From NCBI GenBank assembly GCA_021413735.1, contig JAIOPV010000065.1, forward strand, positions 1-44,919: a stretch of 44,919 nt of DNA. Reading direction: 5' to 3'. The notes under the pieces were generated by a model, which was given only the letters and a program-made list of their open reading frames with translations, ran no database searches and had not been told where the DNA came from. The DNA is from Planctomycetota bacterium. GTDB taxonomy: Bacteria; Planctomycetota; Planctomycetia; Gemmatales; Gemmataceae. Within the stretch, counting starts at the first letter, position 1, and every line of letters begins with the position of its first letter. This document shows, one piece after another, positions 1 to 10,140 of this stretch. The translations under genes were made by a program, and so were the position numbers.

Positions 1-3000
1 GTTGCGGTTCGCCCTTGCACAATCTCGACAGCACGCGCAAGGAACTCGCGGAACGCGGGTGTATCGATCTCCGCGAGCTTGTGAACGACAATCACGACCT
101 GCTGAATCCCTGGACCGGCGATCACCTCCACACGGTTGCTATCCCGTGAGAAACCTTCCAAACCTGGCGTATCGCTGAGCGGCTTCAGCCCGAGTTTCGC
201 CTCAAGCTGATCTTGCTTGAACGGTCGCCCCGGCAAGCGGAACACGAGTTTGAAGTATGCCTCGTGTCCTGTCATTGCGTGGAGGAACCAACCGTCGGAC
301 TTCTTAGCCAGCGGAATCTCGACGATGCTGCGATGGTTCCAGTTCGTGTCCGAGAACGTGCCGAGCTTCTGGATTTCGTCGATCACCCAAGTCAGCGCAT
401 TACCGTCCCACTTGCAGGGCTTGCCGGTGGTGGTAACGCGGTCTTGGGTGTGCCACTTCGGACCGTTCGCCTCCCAGGGCAACTTCTGATCCTTGCCGAC
501 CTCGGCAATGTCCATGTCGCCATCACGAGCCTTGAGCGTCGCCATCGGATCGAACTTCACGCGCTCGAGGTGTGGCCCGGCTTCGAGGACGCCTTGCAGA
601 ATGCGCCCCGTGTGTGTCGCGGCGCCGGTCTCGAATTGCTGCACCACGGCTTCCGGCGTGCCGTGCGCGACGACTTGCCCGCCGCGAATGCCCGCATCCG
701 GTCCCATGTCGATGACCCAATCCGCCGTCTTGATGACGTCGAGGTTGTGTTCCACCACCACGACTGTGTTCCCGAGATCGACGAGCCGATGGAGCACGAG
801 AAGCAGCTTCCGAATGTCGTCGAAGTGGAGACCGGTCGTGGGTTCGTCGAGCAAATAGAGCGTCTTGCCGGTGCTTGGGCGAGCGAGTTCCGCAGCAAGT
901 TTCACACGTTGAGCTTCGCCGCCAGACATCGTGGGTGCCGGTTGCCCGAGTGCCATGTAACCGAGGCCAACGTCGTCGAGCGTCTGAAGGATTTGACGAA
1001 TCTTTGGGATGTTGCCGAACAGCTCAAGCGCCTCGCCGATTCGCATGGTCAGCACGTCGGCGATGCTCTTGCCGTGGTACTGCACCGCGAGCGTTTCGGG
1101 GTTGTAGCGTGTGCCGTGGCACGTGTCGCACTCGACCCACACATCTGGCAGAAAGTGCATCTCGATCTTTTTCTGCCCCATGCCCTCGCAGGCGTCGCAA
1201 CGGCCGCCCTTCTGGTTGAAACTGAAGCGTCGCGGGTGGTAGCCACGCACCTTTGACTCGGGCAGTCGAGCGTAAACTTCGCGGATGAGGTCGAAGACGC
1301 CGGTGTATGTGGCGGGGTTCGACGACGGCGAGTTCCCGAGCGGATCCTGATCGACCGCAATGATCTTGTCGAGGTGTTCCAGTCCGCGGATGTCGTCGTG
1401 GGCGGCCCCGGGCGTTTGAGCGCGGTTCAACTTGCGAGCGAGCGTGTTGTACAGCACCTCATTGATGAGCGACGATTTCCCCGAACCGCTTACGCCTGTG
1501 ACCGCGACGAACGCCCCCAGCGGAATATCGACGGTGACATTCTTGAGGTTGTGCTGCCGGGCACCGACGATGCTGATTTGGTTCGCAGACGCGGGCCGCC
1601 GGTTCGTCGGTACGGGAATCGACAACTTCCCGCTGAGGTACTTTCCGGTCAGCGATTTCGTGTCCTTCAGCACTTGCTTGGGAGTGCCGCACGCTGTGAT
1701 TTCCCCGCCGTGATCGCCCGCTCCTGGCCCAAAGTCGAGCAGATAATCCGCAGCAGCGATCACTTCGCGGTCGTGTTCGACGAGAACGAGGGTGTTGCCG
1801 AGATCGCGAAGCCGCTTCAGCGCCTGAAGAAGTCGTTCGTTGTCGCGTGGGTGCAAGCCGATCGTGGGTTCGTCGAGAACGTACAGCACACCCGTGAGCC
1901 CACTGCCGATCTGCGACGCGAGGCGTATTCGCTGAGCTTCGCCACCGGAGAGCGTTGGCCCTAGGCGCGAGAGCGTGAGATAATCCAGTCCGACATCAAC
2001 CAGGAACTTCACGCGGTTCGTGATCTCGCGAATGACTTCCCCCGCGACCTTCTGCACGGTCTTCGTGAGGCCGAGGGTCTGGAACATCGTGAGCGTGTCG
2101 CCCAGGGGCTTATCGCAGAGTTGCCCGAGCCGCAAGCCTGCGAATCGCGTCGCGGCAGCGTCGGAACGAATGCGAGCCCCACGGCAAGCAGAGCAGGGGA
2201 CTTCGTCAACAAGATGGTCGAGACGATGACGATACACCCACGAGACGCGAGACGCCTCGTCTATGGCGGGGAACAGCCCCTTGTACTGGAACTTCGCCCC
2301 GTTTAGCCGCGACGCGGAGTCCTCGGAGCGGAGCGATCGTGTGCGTTTCACGCTCCGCTTCGAGGACTCCGCATCGCGGCCTAGCGAAATCCACGCTTCG
2401 CCGGTGCCCTGCGTGATCGCACGCTGGTGTTCCGGCGTCAGCTTTTCGTATGGCGTGTCGACGTCGAAACCGACGTGCTTCGCAAGTGCCTCCGCGAAGG
2501 GCAACCACGCTGAACTAGCCTCAAGTGACGGCCACGCGGTGACCGCTCCCTTTCGGAGTGACAACGCGGTGTCACCGATGAGGAGATTCTGATTCGCCCC
2601 GCGTTGGAAGCCAAGCCCCTCGCACGTCGGGCACCATCCGAGTGGGCTGTTGAACGAGTAATTGTGCGGATTCAACGGCTCGAAGCTCAGGTTGCAGTGT
2701 TCGCACGCCAGGTGCTGCGAGAACTTCTCGACCCGCCATTTCGGTTCGTCCTTGTCGGCCTCGACGTGCGCAATGTGCATCACGCCACGACCCAGATCGA
2801 GCGCCTGCTCGACTGCTTCTGCGATGCGGGTTCGCGTGCCGGGCTTCACCACGTTGCGGTCGATCACCACTTCCACCGCGTGCTTCCGGCGGTGGTCGAT
2901 CGCGGGCGGCTCGTCGATGCCGTAACTCTTGCCGTCGACCCGCATCTTCGTGTAGCCGGCCCGGCGAATCTCCTCCCACAGCGTTTCGTACTTCTCCTGC

Positions 3001-6000
3001 CCCGAGCGCTCGAGCGGTGCCATGATGTAGAGCTTGCTCCCCTCGGGCAGTGACAACACCTTGTCAACGATCTCGTCAGCGGTTTGCGTCCCCACCGCCC
3101 GGTCGCACTTCGGGCAGTGCCGTTCCCCGAGGCGTGCGAACAGAATGCGAAGGTAGTCGTAAACTTCGGTCACGGTGCCGACGGTGCTTCGCGGGCTTTT
3201 GCTGGTCGTCTTCTGCTCGATGCTGATCGCCGGCGACAGACCCGTGATGTGTTCGACCTTGGGCTTCTGCACCTGCCCTAGGAACTGCCTCGCGTAGCTC
3301 GACAGACTCTCGACGTAGCGTCGCTGTCCCTCAGCGTAGATCGTGTCGAGTGCCAGCGACGACTTGCCCGAACCTGATGGGCCGCAGAACACGCTCATCT
3401 TCTCGCGGGGCAAGCTCGCCGACACGTTCTTGAGGTTGTGCTGACACGCACCCTCGACGCAGAGATGAGTGATGTATTTTGTGGGTTGTGGGTTGTGGCT
3501 TGTTTGTCGGGTTGGCTTCTTTGCCTTGCCGTTGGTCTGCTTCGGCTTCACGCCGAGGAGCGGAGCCAATGCTTGTCCTGTGTACGACTCCGCGCACTTC
3601 GCGATCTTTTCCGGTGTACCCGTTGCAACAACGCGACCGCCACCAGAGCCGCCGTCAGGCCCCATGTCGATGACCCAATCCGCTGTCTTGATCACATCGA
3701 GGCTGTGCTCGATCACGAGGACGGTGTTGCCTTGCTCGGCGAAGCCGTGCAGCACTTCGAGCAACTTCCGCGTGTCCTCGAAGTGCAGGCCGGTCGTCGG
3801 CTCATCGAGAATGTACAGCGTTTTGCCGGTGCCTTTGCGGACCAACTCCTTCGCCAGTTTGATGCGCTGCGCTTCGCCACCAGAGAGCGTCGGCGATGGC
3901 TGACCGAGCTTGATGTAATCCAGACCCACATCGTGTAGTGTCTGGAGCATCGGGCGGATCTTCGGGACGTGCTCGAAGTGCTCGAGTGCTTCCGCGACTT
4001 CCATTTCGAGCACGTCGTGGATCGACTTGCCACGGTACCGCACTTGCAGCGTTTCGCGGTTGAACCGGCGACCCTCGCACACGGGGCACTGCACCCACAC
4101 GTCCGCGAGGAAGTCCATCTCCAGCTTGTTGGAGCCGTTGCCCTCGCATGCTTCGCAACGGCCACCCGGACGGTTGAAACTGAAGCGGCCGGGCTGGTAG
4201 CCACGAACCTTCGCGTCCGGCATCGTCGAGTACAGCGAACGGATTTCGTCCCAGAGCTTGATGTAGGTCGCTGGGTTCGAGCGGGGCGTGCGGCCGATCG
4301 GTGTCTGGTCGATGTCGATCACCTTGTCGATATTCTCGACGCCTTCGATTCGCTCGCAACTCGCGGTGGTCGCAAGTTCGGTGTTTTCTTCGTCGGCCTC
4401 AGCGTCTGCGTTGGTTTCATCAGGGGACTTACGTCCCCCGTTCGCCAAAGCAGAAGAAAGAGCGCCGCGAAGCACATCGTTCACGAGCGAACTCTTCCCC
4501 GAACCGCTGACGCCCGTGACGCACACTAACTCGCCAAGCGGTATGTCGACCGTCACATTCTTCAGGTTGTTGTGCGTCGCACCCACGATGCGGAGCGACT
4601 TGCCGTTGCCCTTGCGGCGATTCGCTGGGATCGCGATCTCTTTCGCACCCGTGAGGTATTGTCCCGTCAGGCTGGCCTTGTTCGCGAACACTTCCGCTGG
4701 CGTGCCTGCCGCAACCACATGACCACCACGAATCCCAGGACCGGGGCCGAAGTCCACGAGGTAGTCAGCCGCCCGCATCGTCTCTTCGTCGTGTTCTACA
4801 ACGAGGACGGTGTTGCCCATGTCGCGAAGGCGTTCGAGACTCGCCAGGAGCTGGGCGTTGTCGCGTGGGTGCAGCCCGATGCTCGGTTCATCAAGGACAT
4901 AGAGCACGCCAACGAGTCCGCTACCAATCTGACCCGCGAGGCGGATACGCTGGGCTTCGCCGCCAGACAGCGACGGGGCAGGGCGGTCGAGCGAAAGGTA
5001 GTGCAGTCCGACATTCAGCAGGAACCCGAGGCGACCGCGAATCTCCTTCAGCAACTCGCCGGCAATCACTTGCGACGTATGCGAAATCGTCTTCTCGTAC
5101 TCCGCGAACCACGGCACAAGTTCGCCGATGCTGGTGTGGCCGAGGTCGATCAGCGTGCGACCGCCAACGCGAACATTGCGAGCCTGCGGATTCAGTCTCT
5201 GCCCCTGACACGCCGAGCAACGCACGACCCGCATGTACTTTTCGAGTTGCATCCGTCGCGGGCCTGCTGCCGTCTTCTTGAACTGCGAAAGCATCTGCGG
5301 AACGATGCCTTCCCACTTGCCACCGTGCTTCCAGACCTTGCCGCCACGCTGCTTCCATTCCCAGACAATGTGAGTGTCGCCGCTGCCATTCAGGATGAGG
5401 TTTTGGTGCAGTGCATTCAGCTTGTTCCACGGCGTTTTCAGCTCGATGCCGAGCGACTTGCCGACGCCCTCGAAGATGTGTTTTCGCCAGCGACCCATGC
5501 CCTTCAGCGGACCCACCAACGGAATCGCGCCGTCGTGGAAGCTCTTGGTAACGTCCGGAATCAGCAGACCTGCGTCGAACGTGAACTTGTTGCCGAGGCC
5601 ATCGCACTCGGGGCACATGCCGTGCGGACTGTTGAAGCTGAATAGTTGCGGCGTCGGCGGTTCATAGCTGATGTTGCAGGATGTGCAGGCGTAGTGAGCG
5701 GAAAGGAGAATGTCTTCGGCGAGCGGGGGACGGGAGTCCCCCGGTTCTTGGTCGGGATGACCGGGGGACTCCCGTCCCCCGCTCGCCTCAGATTCCACCG
5801 AGATGATGAGGTTGCCCGCCGCCAAGTTCAACGCCTGTTCGACGGCCTCCGCGATGCGGGTTCGCTGTTTCTGATCGGCCTTCAAGCGGTCAACCACAAT
5901 CTCAATGTTGTGCTTGATCCGCTTGTCGAGCTTCAGGTCGTCGGTCAACTTCACGTGCTTCGCATCGACACGAGCGCGAACGTAGCCGCGCTTCACCATG

Positions 6001-6509
6001 TCCGCGAAGAAGTCCTTGAACTCGCCCTTTTGCCCGCGAACCACCGGAGCCAGTACCAGGAACCGCGTGCCTTCCGGCAGCGCCAGGATGCGGCCAATGA
6101 TCTGTTCCCGCGTTTGGGCTGTGATCGGCCGCTCGCACTTCGGGCAATGTCCCTGACCGAGCCGCGCATACATCACTCGCAGGAAATCCGAGACTTCCGT
6201 GATGGTGCCCACGGTCGAGCGGGGATTGCGGCCTGCTGTCTTTTGCTGAATGCTGACCGAAGGGGAGAGGCCGCCGATGTAATCGACGTCTGGCTTCGGA
6301 AGCTGCCCCAAGAACTGACGGGCGTAGCTGGAAAGGCTCTCGACGTAGCGGCGCTGCCCCTCGGCGTAGATCGTGTCGAATGCGAGCGAACTCTTGCCGG
6401 AACCGCTGACCCCCGTGAAGACGATCAGCTTGTTCCGAGGCAGTTCCAGGTTCACTTCGCGAAGGTTGTGCTCGCGCGCACCGCGAACCACGATGGTCTG
6501 TGTGTCCAT
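1..6509 (-). CDS. uvrA: Tandem-duplicated excinuclease ABC subunit A, C-terminus off window
   Basis: This is the DNA-damage recognition ATPase of UvrABC nucleotide excision repair. The frame is open from an ATG at 6509 to the window edge, giving at least 2169 residues against about 950 for ordinary UvrA. Two complete UvrA units follow each other, at roughly residues 1-960 and 1005-1960. Four Walker A motifs (GSGKSS) lie near residues 40, 673, 1049 and 1678. Four LSGGEAQR signatures lie near 515, 875, 1520 and 1865. CxxC zinc-finger pairs and the region matching the UvrB-binding domain are present in both units. From about residue 1970 a non-ATPase extension follows ([20 protein letters not shown], later [11 protein letters not shown]). 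Tandem (class III) UvrA proteins are known. Three palindromic DNA elements (5719-5786, 4423-4438, 2306-2380) are translated in frame inside loops. The family call is certain; the role of the extension is unknown. Confidence 0.97.
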   Translation of the reverse strand, partial: MDTQTIVVRGAREHNLREVNLELPRNKLIVFTGVSGSGKSSLAFDTIYAEGQRRYVESLSSYARQFLGQLPKPDVDYIGGLSPSVSIQQKTAGRNPRSTVGTITEVSDFLRVMYARLGQGHCPKCERPITAQTREQIIGRILALPEGTRFLVLAPVVRGQKGEFKDFFADMVKRGYVRARVDAKHVKLTDDLKLDKRIKHNIEIVVDRLKADQKQRTRIAEAVEQALNLAAGNLIISVESEASGGRESPGHPDQEPGDSRPPLAEDILLSAHYACTSCNISYEPPTPQLFSFNSPHGMCPECDGLGNKFTFDAGLLIPDVTKSFHDGAIPLVGPLKGMGRWRKHIFEGVGKSLGIELKTPWNKLNALHQNLILNGSGDTHIVWEWKQRGGKVWKHGGKWEGIVPQMLSQFKKTAAGPRRMQLEKYMRVVRCSACQGQRLNPQARNVRVGGRTLIDLGHTSIGELVPWFAEYEKTISHTSQVIAGELLKEIRGRLGFLLNVGLHYLSLDRPAPSLSGGEAQRIRLAGQIGSGLVGVLYVLDEPSIGLHPRDNAQLLASLERLRDMGNTVLVVEHDEETMRAADYLVDFGPGPGIRGGHVVAAGTPAEVFANKASLTGQYLTGAKEIAIPANRRKGNGKSLRIVGATHNNLKNVTVDIPLGELVCVTGVSGSGKSSLVNDVLRGALSSALANGGRKSPDETNADAEADEENTELATTASCERIEGVENIDKVIDIDQTPIGRTPRSNPATYIKLWDEIRSLYSTMPDAKVRGYQPGRFSFNRPGGRCEACEGNGSNKLEMDFLADVWVQCPVCEGRRFNRETLQVRYRGKSIHDVLEMEVAEALEHFEHVPKIRPMLQTLHDVGLDYIKLGQPSPTLSGGEAQRIKLAKELVRKGTGKTLYILDEPTTGLHFEDTRKLLEVLHGFAEQGNTVLVIEHSLDVIKTADWVIDMGPDGGSGGGRVVATGTPEKIAKCAESYTGQALAPLLGVKPKQTNGKAKKPTRQTSHNPQPTKYITHLCVEGACQHNLKNVSASLPREKMSVFCGPSGSGKSSLALDTIYAEGQRRYVESLSSYARQFLGQVQKPKVEHITGLSPAISIEQKTTSKSPRSTVGTVTEVYDYLRILFARLGERHCPKCDRAVGTQTADEIVDKVLSLPEGSKLYIMAPLERSGQEKYETLWEEIRRAGYTKMRVDGKSYGIDEPPAIDHRRKHAVEVVIDRNVVKPGTRTRIAEAVEQALDLGRGVMHIAHVEADKDEPKWRVEKFSQHLACEHCNLSFEPLNPHNYSFNSPLGWCPTCEGLGFQRGANQNLLIGDTALSLRKGAVTAWPSLEASSAWLPFAEALAKHVGFDVDTPYEKLTPEHQRAITQGTGEAWISLGRDAESSKRSVKRTRSLRSEDSASRLNGAKFQYKGLFPAIDEASRVSWVYRHRLDHLVDEVPCSACRGARIRSDAAATRFAGLRLGQLCDKPLGDTLTMFQTLGLTKTVQKVAGEVIREITNRVKFLVDVGLDYLTLSRLGPTLSGGEAQRIRLASQIGSGLTGVLYVLDEPTIGLHPRDNERLLQALKRLRDLGNTLVLVEHDREVIAAADYLLDFGPGAGDHGGEITACGTPKQVLKDTKSLTGKYLSGKLSIPVPTNRRPASANQISIVGARQHNLKNVTVDIPLGAFVAVTGVSGSGKSSLINEVLYNTLARKLNRAQTPGAAHDDIRGLEHLDKIIAVDQDPLGNSPSSNPATYTGVFDLIREVYARLPESKVRGYHPRRFSFNQKGGRCDACEGMGQKKIEMHFLPDVWVECDTCHGTRYNPETLAVQYHGKSIADVLTMRIGEALELFGNIPKIRQILQTLDDVGLGYMALGQPAPTMSGGEAQRVKLAAELARPSTGKTLYLLDEPTTGLHFDDIRKLLLVLHRLVDLGNTVVVVEHNLDVIKTADWVIDMGPDAGIRGGQVVAHGTPEAVVQQFETGAATHTGRILQGVLEAGPHLERVKFDPMATLKARDGDMDIAEVGKDQKLPWEANGPKWHTQDRVTTTGKPCKWDGNALTWVIDEIQKLGTFSDTNWNHRSIVEIPLAKKSDGWFLHAMTGHEAYFKLVFRLPGRPFKQDQLEAKLGLKPLSDTPGLEGFSRDSNRVEVIAGPGIQQVVIVVHKLAEIDTPAFREFLARAVEIVQGRTA
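2306..2380. repeat. Imperfect 30-bp palindromic element inside uvrA
   Basis: Arms 2306-2335 and 2351-2380 are reverse complements apart from two mismatches, with a 15-base loop. The inner core is GCGGAGTCCTCGGAGCGGAG. It is translated in the second UvrA unit (about residues 1377-1402) as a Ser/Arg/Lys-rich segment including [19 protein letters not shown]. The sequence differs from the element at 5719-5786, so it belongs to another palindrome family. Its position between WISLGRD and NGAKFQYKG suggests a surface loop in the DNA-binding insertion region. Confidence 0.75.
4423..4438. repeat. Short REP-like hairpin inside uvrA
   Basis: The hairpin GGGGAC-TTAC-GTCCCC is followed by CGTTCGCC. It resembles a shortened relative of the element at 5719-5786, sharing the GGGGAC/GTCCCC core and a following CG(T/C)TCGCC tail. 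It lies in UvrA shortly after the second Walker A motif. There a low-complexity acidic stretch ([18 protein letters not shown]) replaces the usual short linker before [14 protein letters not shown]. The stem is only 6 bp, so the case rests on the similarity. Confidence 0.5.
5719..5786. repeat. Perfect 26-bp palindromic element inside uvrA
   Basis: Two perfectly complementary 26-base arms (5719-5744 and 5761-5786) flank a 16-base loop. The arm core is GGGGGACGGGAGTCCCCC, which is partly self-complementary. The element is translated within UvrA at about residues 242-264 as a Gly/Pro/Ser/Asp-rich peptide ([16 protein letters not shown]). It lies just before the second zinc finger (CTSCN), where other UvrA proteins have a variable loop. 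It resembles REP-type dispersed hairpins, but here it lies in frame in a coding region. That it is an insertion is inferred. Confidence 0.85.
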
Positions 6510-6654
6510 TCCCCCCGCTCCTCCTGAACCGGGCGCCCCCAACGAATCCCCACAGTAGTATACGGATGATTCATCCGAACGAAAGTCGGCTGGGCAAGTT
6601 CGGCACCCAAGAAACGTCGCGGAATTGATTCCGGGCGACTTCCCTACCCCACCC

Positions 6655-6738
6655 CCGGAACCAACCATTTCAGACCCGGAACCACGATTTCAGCTCCGGA
6701 ACCACATCATTCGCCTCCGGAAACGAACGATTCACTCG
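6655..6738. repeat. Four degenerate tandem repeats of about 21 bp
   Basis: Units begin with CCGGAA at 6655, 6676, 6696 and 6717 (spacings 21, 20 and 21) and share the pattern CCGGAACCA, then CATTTCA or GATTTCA. They lie in the 445-base spacer between divergent uvrA (-) and the ECF sigma gene (+). The unit is too short, too degenerate and spacer-free for a CRISPR. An open frame of 76 codons crosses them (6625-6855) but has no recognisable protein features. The rest of 6510-6870 shows nothing else I can assign. Confidence 0.55.
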
Positions 6739-6873
6739 CTGAACCGCACACCGAGTCTCGAAGGGCCCAGAACGTTCAATCCCACCCATAACAATCCACC
6801 ACCAACACCCTTCCCACAATTCCGCAGCACCACTAACCCTCACGACGTGCTATAACTTTCAGCAGATCACAAT

Positions 6874-6937
6874 CATTTTCGAAAATGGTGGCTAGTTCCC
6901 GGACAGTTTTGGGAACTCCGCCGGTACCAGTCACGTC
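6874..6937 (+). promoter_or_regulatory. Putative ECF-type promoter with palindromic operator candidates
   Basis: GGAAC at 6912-6916 is followed after 17 bases by CGTC (6934-6937), the general form of an ECF sigma promoter, 18 bases before the GTG start at 6955. The GGAAC is also the right arm of a GTTCCC/GGGAAC inverted repeat (6895-6900 and 6911-6916). Further upstream is a perfect 14-bp palindrome CATTTTCGAAAATG (6874-6887). This suggests the sigma gene may drive its own promoter. The motif is short and no other targets in the window were found to support it. Confidence 0.35.
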
Positions 6938-6954
6938 GAACCCGGTAGAGCTAC

Positions 6955-7545
6955 GTGAGCGACGACGATCGCCAGCTCATCGCGGAGTGTCTGGGCGGCC
7001 AACGGGATGCCTTCGGAGTGTTGGTTACCCGTTACCAGGCAAGGCTTTATAACGCCGCGATCCGACTGGTGGATAACCCTGAAGACGCTGCCGACGTCGT
7101 GCAGGACGCATTCTTAAATGCGTTTCAGTCACTGCATAGTTTCAAAGGCGACGCGGAGTTTTTTACCTGGCTCTACCGGATTGCGTTCAATACCGCAATC
7201 AGTTTGAAGCGGAAAAAGCGGGCGGCGGTGAGTCTCGATGCGGTCGGTCCCGACGGCGGAATTGACCCCGATGATCCCTCCGAGTATGTGAAGCCTGGAC
7301 TGGCGCTTGAGCGAAGCGAAGACGAACGGCAGCTTCAGGACGCGATGGTTCGGCTGTCGCACGAGCACCGGGAAGTGCTGGTGCTGAAGGATATCGAAGG
7401 AATGAGGTACGAGGATATCGCGGAGATCCTCAAGGTGCCGATTGGGACAATCCGAAGCCGATTGCACCGCGCCCGCCTGGAACTCCGCGAGTTGTTGCAA
7501 CCCACCGAGACCGACACGGATCCGGAAAACGAGGAACACAGTTAA
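6955..7545 (+). CDS. ECF-family RNA polymerase sigma factor (RpoE-like)
   Basis: A 196-residue sigma-70 family protein of group IV. Region 2 spans about residues 5-80, with the DVVQDAFLNAFQSLHSF signature and FFTWLYRIAFNTA promoter-melting segment. Region 4 spans about 125-180, with HREVLVLKDIEGMRYEDIAE followed by the helix-turn-helix IPIGTIRSRLHRAR-type segment (here VPIGTIRSRLHRAR). There is no region 1.1 or 3, as expected for ECF factors. The start is GTG at 6955, which gives the full region 2. It would direct polymerase to stress or envelope promoters. The next gene, 57 bases downstream, looks like its membrane anti-sigma factor. A GGAAC-N17-CGTC element upstream suggests autoregulation. 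Confidence 0.95.
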   Translation: MSDDDRQLIAECLGGQRDAFGVLVTRYQARLYNAAIRLVDNPEDAADVVQDAFLNAFQSLHSFKGDAEFFTWLYRIAFNTAISLKRKKRAAVSLDAVGPDGGIDPDDPSEYVKPGLALERSEDERQLQDAMVRLSHEHREVLVLKDIEGMRYEDIAEILKVPIGTIRSRLHRARLELRELLQPTETDTDPENEEHS

Positions 7546-7602
7546 CTCTCACTGAACCGACCGTCTTGCAGATGTGCGGCGAACGTGCGGGAGCTGAAGC
7601 AG

Positions 7603-8964
7603 ATGATTACCGACGACCTCCTACAACTGATAACCGCTGGCATCGACGGCGAATTGACGCCGCTCGAAAGCCGTCGTCTCAGTCGTTTGCTGAACTCCTC
7701 TGCCGAAGCCCGCGCGATCCATTCCAAGTTGCAGGCCGATCGCAATAAGCTCCAGGCACTCCCCCGCATTGCGCCGCCGCCCGAACTTCAGAGCCGCGTG
7801 ATGGCTCGCATTGCGTCCCTCACGCCGGTGCCTTCGCGCCTCACGAAACTTCCACCCCGCCCGAATACCAGCCCGAAAGCCGAACCCGCCCGGAAGTCAC
7901 TGCCGTTCGCCCCGAAGTCGCCCCGATGGGTGCCGGTGGCGATCGCAGCGAGTTTGCTCCTTTGCGTCACAACCGGATCGTTCTTGTTCTTCAATCAGAA
8001 GAACCCTCAACAAACTGTTCGAAGCACAGCGCGCGCACCTCTTGGGAATCACAGTGGGGCATCGGATCCCGCCTGGGCGAAATGGCTCCCGGCCGAGAGT
8101 GCGCCGCGTCCGTCGGCTCCGATCGGTCGCGACCTTCCGCCTGTTTTTGAACACACGATTGTCCGGAAAGACACGCCCGTTGGTCCGGCTCCCGTCGTAA
8201 TTGCGATTGCGCCAACACCGCGAGCGGTTTACGACATCTTCACGCACCAACCGCTTCCCGAAACGCATTTCGAGACGGTTGAAGTTCGGATTCCGTTCCT
8301 GAAGTTGGTTGCGGATTTCGACCGCGAAGACACCCGCGAGCAACTTGCGAAGGAACTCAATCAACCGACCTCTTACCGGATAGACCTGTTTACGCGAAAT
8401 CCAGTTCGTGCGGTTGAGTTGTTCCGAGAGGCTTCAAAAGCTGCTGGCGTGAACCTTCTGATTGACGCGAACACGCTGACCCAACTGCAGAAGCGAACCG
8501 CGAATGCGAGCGTGATCTACACCGAATCGCTGACTGCGGAAGAGATCGCCGCTCTGATTGGCAAACTGAATGCGGAAGATGCGAAGGTTTCGCCGCATGT
8601 GTTCGACATGCTTCATGCGTTGCCGGCTTCGCCTCACGATGCCAGCGACCTCAAGGGCATCTTCGGCATCGACCCAGGACTCTTCAAGCGTCCGGCCGAC
8701 AAGGTGAACGAGAAGAGCGAACGCACGCCGGACCCGAGCAAGCCGTTGAGTGCTGGCACGGCCGATCAGATCGTGAAGTCGGTGCTGTCGGGGCCAACGA
8801 AGCCGGGCGAGAAGCCAGCGGTGCTGCTGATGTGGAACGTGGCACAGGGTCGCCCGATTCCGCAAGCGAACTCGGCTGAACTGAAGCAATTCCTGGCGAA
8901 GCGTGGCGACCGCAAGGCGAACGCAGTTCCTGTGATCATTGTCATCCGACCCGGCAACGGGTGA
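7603..8964 (+). CDS. Putative membrane-anchored anti-sigma factor with large exported domain
   Basis: 453 residues from ATG 7603, chosen over the GTG 18 bases upstream because GGGAG lies at about 10 bases before this ATG. Residues 1-60 are a short helical domain (DGELTPLESRRLSRLLNSS) like the cytoplasmic anti-sigma domain, with no HxxxCxxC zinc motif. A Pro-rich linker follows, then one membrane span at about 109-128 (VPVAIAASLLLCVTTGSFLF). The remaining 325 residues would be outside the cytoplasm. They contain FREASKAAGVNLLIDANTL and a C-terminal VPVIIVIRPGNG, and I do not recognise the fold. Position directly after the ECF gene supports the role; direct homology is not evident to me. Confidence 0.7.
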   Translation: MITDDLLQLITAGIDGELTPLESRRLSRLLNSSAEARAIHSKLQADRNKLQALPRIAPPPELQSRVMARIASLTPVPSRLTKLPPRPNTSPKAEPARKSLPFAPKSPRWVPVAIAASLLLCVTTGSFLFFNQKNPQQTVRSTARAPLGNHSGASDPAWAKWLPAESAPRPSAPIGRDLPPVFEHTIVRKDTPVGPAPVVIAIAPTPRAVYDIFTHQPLPETHFETVEVRIPFLKLVADFDREDTREQLAKELNQPTSYRIDLFTRNPVRAVELFREASKAAGVNLLIDANTLTQLQKRTANASVIYTESLTAEEIAALIGKLNAEDAKVSPHVFDMLHALPASPHDASDLKGIFGIDPGLFKRPADKVNEKSERTPDPSKPLSAGTADQIVKSVLSGPTKPGEKPAVLLMWNVAQGRPIPQANSAELKQFLAKRGDRKANAVPVIIVIRPGNG

Positions 8965-8991
8965 TCATTCACCCGATCGGTCGTGATGCCG

Positions 8992-9031
8992 CGTCAGCCC
9001 TGGGAAGTCCACCCGGGGCTGACGTGTTTTT
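8992..9031 (+). terminator. Rho-independent terminator after the sigma/anti-sigma unit
   Basis: A 13-bp stem with one mismatch (CGTCAGCCCTGGG / CCCGGGGCTGACG) and a 7-base loop, followed by TGTTTTT. It starts 28 bases after the anti-sigma stop codon. The remaining bases to 9205 show no gene. Confidence 0.75.
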
Positions 9032-9205
9032 GTGGGGTAGGGCGGGTCTGGAAACGCTGGCATCCCTGAACGTTGTTCCGACTCACAACTGGACAGCAAC
9101 CCCCCCAGAAAAAAGCGAAATATCTTGCAAGCCCGTCTGGCACAAACTATTCTTGTGGATGTTTGATCGTGTACAAAAGACCCCTCTGGCGGACATTTTC
9201 CACAC

Positions 9206-10027
9206 GTGACCGGATTGAGATGTTTTGTGCCGCTGTCCTTCTTGGTGGTTTGCGGCGTGGTTCCCATTTTCTCCAGCGATTGGAAGAGCCGTCCACATGC
9301 GCGGATCGAGCCGTCTCAGGAGCCGACGGAGTCTCCCGAGGGGGCTCAAAAGCCCACTATGCCCACGGAGCCACTCGCTGACGTTCGCAAAGCAGAGCGG
9401 AGTCGACGAGCACGGCGGCCCGCTGGCGATCCAGAGCGGAGGAACGGCTGGACAATGCTGTTGAACTACGAGGGAGTGTTGAAGGGATGGGAAAACTATC
9501 TCGCGCGGCAGAGCCCCAAACCTGCTGAGCCGAGACCGCCGACATTATGCAATTCGATCGAACCCACCCCGAAACGTGACGTCCCATTTTCCGGGCCAGA
9601 GCGCGTCCACCACCTCACGGTCGCCTTGTTCGAGAGCCAGTCAGGTTTTGGCGCCGCGCGCATGAGCGTCACGGCGAACAATCGCGGCGTCGTGATGGCG
9701 TCGGGGATCGTCGACCGCGTCGAACTCGTCAGTCTGCTGACCGACTATCAACCGTCCGTGTATGTCCTCGACGAGATGCCGACGCCGGCGCTCGCCCGTC
9801 AAGCAAAACGCCGGCCACTCGACGAGTTTGAACGCCTCGGCCTCGACGCCGTGCGGCGCGGCGAGGAATTGGTTTGGACCCGAGTGGCACCAACGCGGAT
9901 GTTTGGGTCGATCCGAGCGAGCACGGACTGTCTGGACTGTCACTCGACCGCCAAGGAGGGCGAACTGCTCGGCGCGTTCACGTACTATCTCAATACACCC
10001 GTCGATAAGGTGAAGGCTCGACGCTGA
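9206..10027 (+). CDS. Secreted monoheme cytochrome-like protein of unknown function
   Basis: 273 residues from GTG 9206; GTG 9227 is an alternative. Residues 1-24 form a hydrophobic export signal (CFVPLSFLVVCGVVPIFSS). A charged low-complexity stretch follows to about 110. A folded domain then ends in a single c-type heme motif, CLDCH (C242, C245, H246), within a segment like planctomycete periplasmic heme proteins (DCLDCHSTAKEGELLGAFTY). The cysteines would carry covalent heme with His246 as one axial ligand. No neighbouring oxidase or reductase is evident; it stands alone between terminated units. No clear ribosome binding site precedes the start. The redox partner is unknown. Confidence 0.7.
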   Translation: MTGLRCFVPLSFLVVCGVVPIFSSDWKSRPHARIEPSQEPTESPEGAQKPTMPTEPLADVRKAERSRRARRPAGDPERRNGWTMLLNYEGVLKGWENYLARQSPKPAEPRPPTLCNSIEPTPKRDVPFSGPERVHHLTVALFESQSGFGAARMSVTANNRGVVMASGIVDRVELVSLLTDYQPSVYVLDEMPTPALARQAKRRPLDEFERLGLDAVRRGEELVWTRVAPTRMFGSIRASTDCLDCHSTAKEGELLGAFTYYLNTPVDKVKARR

Positions 10028-10140
10028 CTCAGGGTAACCAGTTCGTAACACTCCAGCACACAACCCATCGCTTCCGCATTCTCCTCCGTCTTATAATCAG
10101 CGGCGTTCTCGCCGATTGTCTCGTCCATTGGAGGTGAATC

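Noticed and set aside
3471-3570. Possible frameshift at the joint between the two UvrA units
   Set aside because: All four Walker A motifs fall in the same reading phase and the Lys/Thr-rich linker reads through without a stop, so this is one continuous tandem gene.
6655-6738. CRISPR-like short repeats
   Set aside because: The units abut with no spacers, are only about 21 bases and are degenerate; no cas genes are in the window.
6625-6855. 76-codon ORF upstream of the sigma gene
   Set aside because: Made largely of the degenerate tandem repeat and Pro/Thr-rich sequence; no coding signs.
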